NCBI RefSeq assembly: GCF_900105385.1
Contig: NZ_LT629772.1
Span: forward strand, 1,984,001-2,048,000
Direction of reading: 5' to 3'
Source of the DNA: Microlunatus soli
GTDB lineage: Bacteria; Actinomycetota; Actinomycetes; Propionibacteriales; Propionibacteriaceae
DNA: 64,000 nucleotides
Shown: one piece after another, positions 59,824-64,000 of the stretch
Position numbering within the stretch: the first letter of the stretch is position 1
How the letters are laid out: each line of letters starts with the position of its first letter
Program-made: the position numbers and the translations under genes
The notes under the pieces: model-generated
Told to the model about the DNA's origin: nothing
Databases searched by the model: none
What the model saw: the letters and a program-made list of their open reading frames with translations, nothing else

Positions 59824-60990
59824 GTGACGACTTCCGTTGCAATGCGAGCGAGCAGGAAGCGCTCGGCCAAGCGGCTGGCCCAGGTCGCCGCTCTCGCCGC
59901 GGCCGGCGTACTCAGCTTCACTGCTTGTGGCTCCGATCCCACCACGGGTGGCGGATCCGGCAACGCGGCAGAGCCGGGTGGTTCGACCTCGGGAAGCGCG
60001 TCGGGCGCCTCCCTGGCCTGCCCGTCGGGCAAGCTCAACGCCGAAGGTTCGACCGCTCAGGCCAACGCCATCACCCAGGCCATCTCGGCCTACGGCTCGG
60101 CCTGCAGCAACAAGGCGACAGTCGAGTACAACGCCACCGGTTCCGGTGACGGCATCAAGAACTTCACCGGTGGCCTGGTCGACTTCGCCGGCTCCGATGC
60201 GGCGCTGGACGAGGACGAGGCCAAGGCCGCCGAAAAGCGCTGTGAAGGCAACCCGGCTTGGAATCTGCCGATGGTTGCCGGCCCGGTCGCGCTGGTCTAC
60301 AACCTGGACGGCGTCGACAAGCTGGTGCTCACCCCGAAGGTCTCCTCGGAGATCTTCACCGGCAAGATCAAGAAGTGGAATGACAAGCAGATCGCCGACC
60401 TCAACTCCGGCGTCAAGCTGCCCGACGAGGACATCACCGTCTTCTTCCGTTCCGACGAGTCCGGGACCACCCAGAATGTCGAGACCTTCCTGAAGGAAGC
60501 CGGCGAGGGCGCCTGGACCAAGGAGCCGTCGAAGAGCTGGGGCGGCGTCGGCGAGGGCAAGAACAAGTCCTCCGGCATCGCCCAGGGCATCAGCCAGACC
60601 AAGAACTCGATCTCCTACGTCGAGTGGAGCTACGCCAAGAACAGCAAGCTTTCGATGGCTCAGCTGGACAACGGCAACGGCCCGGTCGAGCTGACCGCAG
60701 AGAATGTCGGCAAGGCCGTCGGCGGCGCCGAGGTGGTCGGTGAGGGTAACGACCTGAAGCTGCAGTTGAAGTACTCCGACACCGAGGCGGGCGCCTACCC
60801 GCTGCTGCTGGTGACCTACGAGATCGTCTGCAGCAAGGGCCTGGACGCCGACAAGACCAAGCTGGAGAAGGATTTCCTCAGCTACATGGCTTCCCCGGAG
60901 ACCCAGACCTCGTTGGAGCAGCTCGGCTACGCACCGCTTCCCGAGGAATTGCAGGGCAAGGTCAGCGACGCGGTCGACGCCATCAGCTGA
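59824..60990 (+). CDS. pstS: Phosphate ABC transporter substrate-binding lipoprotein
   Basis: A 388-residue phosphate-binding protein. The signal peptide ends in a lipobox Phe-Thr-Ala-Cys-Gly, followed by a Gly/Ser linker. Binding loops Gly-Ser-Thr-Ala-Gln, Gly-Ser-Gly-Asp-Gly, Gly-Ser-Asp-Ala-Ala and Arg-Ser-Asp-Glu-Ser-Gly-Thr-Thr are all present. GTG start after AAGGGCTCAAC. First gene of pstSCAB; a PHO box precedes it and a GC-rich hairpin follows, which would let pstS be made in excess. Confidence 0.96.
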   Translation: MTTSVAMRASRKRSAKRLAQVAALAAAGVLSFTACGSDPTTGGGSGNAAEPGGSTSGSASGASLACPSGKLNAEGSTAQANAITQAISAYGSACSNKATVEYNATGSGDGIKNFTGGLVDFAGSDAALDEDEAKAAEKRCEGNPAWNLPMVAGPVALVYNLDGVDKLVLTPKVSSEIFTGKIKKWNDKQIADLNSGVKLPDEDITVFFRSDESGTTQNVETFLKEAGEGAWTKEPSKSWGGVGEGKNKSSGIAQGISQTKNSISYVEWSYAKNSKLSMAQLDNGNGPVELTAENVGKAVGGAEVVGEGNDLKLQLKYSDTEAGAYPLLLVTYEIVCSKGLDADKTKLEKDFLSYMASPETQTSLEQLGYAPLPEELQGKVSDAVDAIS

Positions 60991-60996
60991 TCGTCG

Positions 60997-61025
60997 GCTC
61001 TGCCCCGGCGAAAGCCGGGCGGAGC
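60997..61025 (+). terminator. GC-rich hairpin between pstS and pstC
   Basis: GCTC-CCCGGC pairs with GCCGGG-GAGC around a GAAA tetraloop (60997-61025). It lies just after the pstS stop and could stabilise pstS mRNA or cause partial termination before pstC, as seen in other pst operons. No T-run follows, so factor-independent termination is uncertain. The rest of the 252-base gap shows no gene. Confidence 0.6.
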
Positions 61026-61242
61026 GTAAAGCCACCGGCCGTCCGGCGAGGACCTGCAAGGCACAGGTTCGCGCCGGGCGGCCCAGGGCGTTTGTGAGTC
61101 AACCGCTCGGGGGTCATGACAACGGGCCGCGGAGCACTCATGACGACGTCACCGTTTCTGCCAGACCAGTGCTTCGGTGATACTTGAACCGAACCACCCG
61201 CCGAAGCAGCCAGGTGACCAGTCCTCGACTGTGAGGAGCCAG

Positions 61243-62406
61243 ATGTCCGTGACAGACCGAGACCGTGAGGGCCTCGGATCGGCAGCCGCCAGGTCTGCCG
61301 ATTCCGCCACCGACACCGCCGACGAGGCACTCGAATCGCCCGTCGACACGATCGGCCATGACCGCGGTCCCGACGCCAGTGTCACCCTCCGCCGGATCAC
61401 GCCGCTGCACGCCGACCACACCCACACCGACCCGAGCCCGCCGCCGATCGCTGACGCCGACCGTCCGGTGCGGTTTGCCAAGATCGGCCGATCCGGGGAC
61501 CGGATCTTCCGCGGCGCCTCGCTCGGCGCCAGCCTGTTGATCATCGCGATCGTGGTCTTCGTCGGCATCTTCCTGATCGCGTTGGCCGCGCCGAGCCTGG
61601 CAGCGGATAAAGTCAGCTTCCTGACATCACGGGAGTGGTCGGTCAACGATCCGACCAACCTGCGCTTCGGTATCGTCGATCTGCTCTGGACGACCGTGCT
61701 GTCGTCGGTGGTGGCGATGGTGATCGCGGTGCCGATCTCGGTCGGTGTCGCGCTGTTCATCACCCAGTACGCCCCCAAGAAGGTGTCCGGTCCGTTGGCG
61801 TTCGTCGTCGACCTGCTGGCTGCGGTGCCGTCGATCGTCTTCGGCCTGTGGGGCATGATCGAACTCGCGCCGAAGATGACACCGATCAGCGACTTCCTGG
61901 AGGACAACCTCGGCTTCATCCCGATCTTCGCCCCCGGCGTATCGGGTGGCAGCACGGTGCTGACCGCGTCGGTGGTGCTGGCGATCATGATCGTGCCGAT
62001 CGTCACCGCGATCTCCCGCGACGTCTTCGCCCAGACCCCTGCCGAGCACATGGAAGCCGCACTGGCGCTCGGCGCGACCCGTTGGGAGAAGATCCGGATG
62101 ACGGTGCTGCCGTACGGCCGCTCCGGCGTGGTCAGCGCCTCGATGCTCGGCCTGGGCCGGGCGCTGGGCGAGACGATCGCCGTGATGATCATCCTGTCCG
62201 TACCCGCCAAGGGTGAGTCGTTCAACCCGTCGCTGTTGGCCGGTGGCGAGACATTTGCCAGCAAGATCGCCAACGCGGCCGCCGAGTTCGACTCGCCGGA
62301 GAAGACCGGTGCCTTCATCGCCGCCGGCATGGTGCTGTTCGTGGTCACCTTTGCGGTGAACGCGGTCGCCCGGCTGATCTCGAGCCAAGGGACGGTGAAG
62401 GCGTGA
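61243..62406 (+). CDS. pstC: Phosphate ABC transporter permease PstC
   Basis: A 387-residue permease. The first 110 residues are a polar Ser/Asp/Thr-rich extension before the membrane domain, longer than in E. coli PstC. Six hydrophobic segments follow, with Glu-Ala-Ala-Leu-Ala-Leu-Gly-Ala-Thr-Arg-Trp-Glu-Lys as the EAA loop and Ala-Leu-Gly-Glu-Thr-Ile-Ala. ATG 61243 with GTGAGGAGCC upstream. Overlaps pstA by four bases. Confidence 0.95.
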   Translation: MSVTDRDREGLGSAAARSADSATDTADEALESPVDTIGHDRGPDASVTLRRITPLHADHTHTDPSPPPIADADRPVRFAKIGRSGDRIFRGASLGASLLIIAIVVFVGIFLIALAAPSLAADKVSFLTSREWSVNDPTNLRFGIVDLLWTTVLSSVVAMVIAVPISVGVALFITQYAPKKVSGPLAFVVDLLAAVPSIVFGLWGMIELAPKMTPISDFLEDNLGFIPIFAPGVSGGSTVLTASVVLAIMIVPIVTAISRDVFAQTPAEHMEAALALGATRWEKIRMTVLPYGRSGVVSASMLGLGRALGETIAVMIILSVPAKGESFNPSLLAGGETFASKIANAAAEFDSPEKTGAFIAAGMVLFVVTFAVNAVARLISSQGTVKA

Positions 62407-63320
62407 GCACCGCAACCGACAGCCAACCGCCGGTCTCCGACCGGCTCGACCTGTCCCGTCCGCGCGGCTCCCGGACCGCTCGCAACCTGTTCGCCACCGT
62501 CCTGGTCACGCTTGCGACGCTGCTCGCGATCGCTCCGCTGGTCTGGATCCTGGCGTCGGTGATCATGCGTGGGATCGGCGTGGTCATCAAGCCCGGCTGG
62601 TGGAATCTGAGTCAGCGCAACATCACCGCGCTGATGGACGGCGGTGGCGCGTACGCAGCGATCGTCGGCACCGTGGAGATCGCGCTGATCTGTGCGGTGA
62701 TCGCGGTGCCGATCGGCGTGCTCGGCGCGATCTACCTGGTCGAATACGCTCGCGGCACCCGGTTCGCGCGGGTGATCAGCTTTGCCGTCGACATCCTGAC
62801 CGGCATCCCGTCGATCGTCGCCGCGCTGTTCATCTACGCCTTCGTGATCACCATCCTGGGCTTCGGCCGGTCGGCGATCGCCGCGTCGTTCGCGCTGGTG
62901 CTGCTGATGCTGCCGACCGTGCTGCGGTCGACCGAGGAGATGCTCAAGCTGGTGCCGGACGCACTGCGGGAGGCGTCGTACGCGCTCGGAGTGCCGAAGT
63001 GGAAGACGATCGTCAAGGTCGTCGTCCCGACCTCGCTGTCCGGCATGGTCACCGGCGTACTGCTCGGGCTGGCGAGGGTGATGGGCGAGACCGCACCGTT
63101 GCTGATCCTGGTCTCCTACGGTCAGGGCATCAACTTCAACCCCGACTCCTCGGTGATGGCGTCGCTACCGACCATGATCAACACCATGCGTGATCAGCCG
63201 CCGGGACTGCCGGCCTTCGATCGTGCCTGGGGTGCGGCGTTGACCCTGATCCTGATCGTGATGTCGCTCAACCTGATCGGCCGCGGCATCAGCCGCTTCA
63301 GCAAACTCAAAGAGAAGTAG
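62403..63320 (+). CDS. pstA: Phosphate ABC transporter permease PstA
   Basis: A 305-residue permease with six hydrophobic segments. The EAA loop is [13 protein letters not shown] and Met-Gly-Glu-Thr-Ala-Pro closes the family block. GTG start within the pstC stop (GTGA). pstB would follow at about ten bases, but a 159-base palindromic insertion separates them. Confidence 0.95.
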   Translation: MSTATDSQPPVSDRLDLSRPRGSRTARNLFATVLVTLATLLAIAPLVWILASVIMRGIGVVIKPGWWNLSQRNITALMDGGGAYAAIVGTVEIALICAVIAVPIGVLGAIYLVEYARGTRFARVISFAVDILTGIPSIVAALFIYAFVITILGFGRSAIAASFALVLLMLPTVLRSTEEMLKLVPDALREASYALGVPKWKTIVKVVVPTSLSGMVTGVLLGLARVMGETAPLLILVSYGQGINFNPDSSVMASLPTMINTMRDQPPGLPAFDRAWGAALTLILIVMSLNLIGRGISRFSKLKEK

Positions 63321-63484
63321 GACACCGTGCCCTGCCAGGTTGATCCGGCGCGATATGCGACGACTGAAGCGGCGTCTGCTGCGAAGTCGAAAGGATTACC
63401 TGCCCCGGCATGCGCACCTCCTCCGCCTTGCAGCTCACCACTTCAGCCGCCGACTATTCGCACCAGCTCAACCTGACAGGACAC
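63319..63484. mobile_element. Palindromic element, class B copy 2, between pstA and pstB
   Basis: The direct repeat AGGACAC lies at 63319-63325 (overlapping the pstA stop) and 63478-63484. Outer arms GTGCCCTGCCAGGTTGA and TCAACCTGACAGGACAC pair with three mismatches. On the minus strand the interior contains the same 45-base block (from GGCTGAAGTGGTGAGCTGC) as the copy at 45.4 kb, and GCAGCAG and TTCAGTCGT beyond it. Without 159 bases the pstA stop would lie ten bases before the pstB ATG. The right repeat supplies the AGGA ribosome site of pstB. Confidence 0.75.
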
Positions 63485-63489
63485 ACCCC

Positions 63490-64000
63490 ATGGCAAAACG
63501 CATCGATGTCACCGATGTCGACATCTTCTACGGCAACTTCCACGCCGTACAAGACGTATCGCTGACCGTCCAGCCGCGGACCGTGACCGCCTTCATCGGC
63601 CCGTCGGGTTGTGGCAAGTCCACCTTCCTGCGCACCTTGAACCGGATGCACGAGGTGATCCCGGGTGCGTACGTGAAGGGCAAGGTCGCCCTCGACGGCA
63701 CCGACCTCTACGGACCGGGCGTCGACCCGGTCGCGGTCCGTCGGGTCGTCGGGATGGTCTTCCAGCGGCCCAATCCGTTCCCGGCGATGTCGATCTTCGA
63801 CAACGTCGCGGCCGGGTTGAAGCTGAACGGCGAACGCAACCGCGGACGATTGGCCGAGGCGGTCGAGAAGTCGCTGCGGGCGGCCAATCTGTGGAACGAG
63901 GTCAAGGACCGGCTCGGCAAGGCCGGCAGCGGACTGTCCGGCGGTCAGCAACAGCGGCTCTGCATCGCCCGCGCGATCGCGGTCGAGCCGCAGGTGCTGC
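63490..64000 (+). CDS. pstB: Phosphate ABC transporter ATPase PstB, partial
   Basis: The first 170 residues of the importer ATPase. Walker A is Gly-Pro-Ser-Gly-Cys-Gly-Lys-Ser-Thr, followed by Leu-Arg-Thr-Leu-Asn-Arg-Met, the PstB Val-Phe-Gln-Arg-Pro-Asn-Pro-Phe Q-loop and the signature Leu-Ser-Gly-Gly-Gln-Gln-Gln. Walker B lies beyond the window edge. AGGA at 63478 is the ribosome site, within the palindromic element's repeat. Translation coupling with pstA is lost through the inserted element. Confidence 0.95.
   Translation, partial: MAKRIDVTDVDIFYGNFHAVQDVSLTVQPRTVTAFIGPSGCGKSTFLRTLNRMHEVIPGAYVKGKVALDGTDLYGPGVDPVAVRRVVGMVFQRPNPFPAMSIFDNVAAGLKLNGERNRGRLAEAVEKSLRAANLWNEVKDRLGKAGSGLSGGQQQRLCIARAIAVEPQVL

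Noticed and set aside
1-64000. tRNA, rRNA or tmRNA genes
   Set aside because: I found no cloverleaf-like segment with the T-loop consensus or rRNA-like stretch; a covariance search would be needed to exclude small RNAs.

Overview
The window looks like chromosome of a high-GC actinobacterium. The window carries mshD (mycothiol synthesis), an actinobacterial GlnR, an Lsr2-type DNA-binding domain, the HbhA-like/XRE pair and the DUF1416/sulfurtransferase pair, all typical of Actinobacteria. The linked polyphosphate kinase and Pst phosphate system, with the general gene style, would fit Propionibacteriales such as a Microlunatus relative; that placement is inference from gene content.

Layout. 1-25 kb is mostly ordinary housekeeping: a PEBP protein, typA, an L,D-transpeptidase, an HbhA-like protein with its XRE regulator, an APC permease, a flavin monooxygenase facing a TetR regulator, a GH65 disaccharide phosphorylase with beta-phosphoglucomutase, an ERCC4-Lsr2 nuclease, APH-like kinase, YgfZ, two coupled secreted hydrolases, a nitrobindin-like protein, a PanE-like reductase, dtd, a disulfide-reductase homologue without its cysteines, the sulfurtransferase/DUF1416 operon behind a probable cysteine leader peptide, a MoaD-like protein and glnR. 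25-30 kb holds a phosphodiester glycosidase-like protein, an aldo/keto reductase with HxlR regulator, and a scrap zone with a partial gene duplication, a GNAT fragment and a frameshifted HAD gene.

30-43 kb is a sugar-type locus: a LacI regulator, a Gfo/Idh-aldo/keto reductase fusion and a divergent ABC importer (binding protein plus two permeases). A second, orphan binding protein 8 kb away carries the same LacI-type operator. Between them lies an ABC exporter pair, one half frameshifted and carrying an inserted palindromic element, flanked by two very small reading frames. 43-54 kb has regulators, a small phosphatase, a phytanoyl-CoA dioxygenase-like protein, an IS481 copy with a 15-bp target duplication, a DHA2 MFS exporter with a coiled-coil tail and its TetR regulator. 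55-64 kb is a phosphate block: mshD, ppk1, a Nudix-histidine phosphatase, then a PHO box and pstSCAB (pstB runs off the end).

The most unusual feature is repeat content. Three unrelated palindromic families occur: (i) short CCTGAGC-TGTCGAAGG inverted pairs at four convergent gene ends; (ii) very long perfect hairpins (36- and 29-bp arms) with compensatory changes; and (iii) about 160-bp elements with conserved cores but copy-specific self-complementary arms (five copies). Two copies of family (iii) have 7-bp flanking direct repeats, one inside an ABC exporter gene in frame and one splitting pstA from pstB, which suggests small mobile elements.
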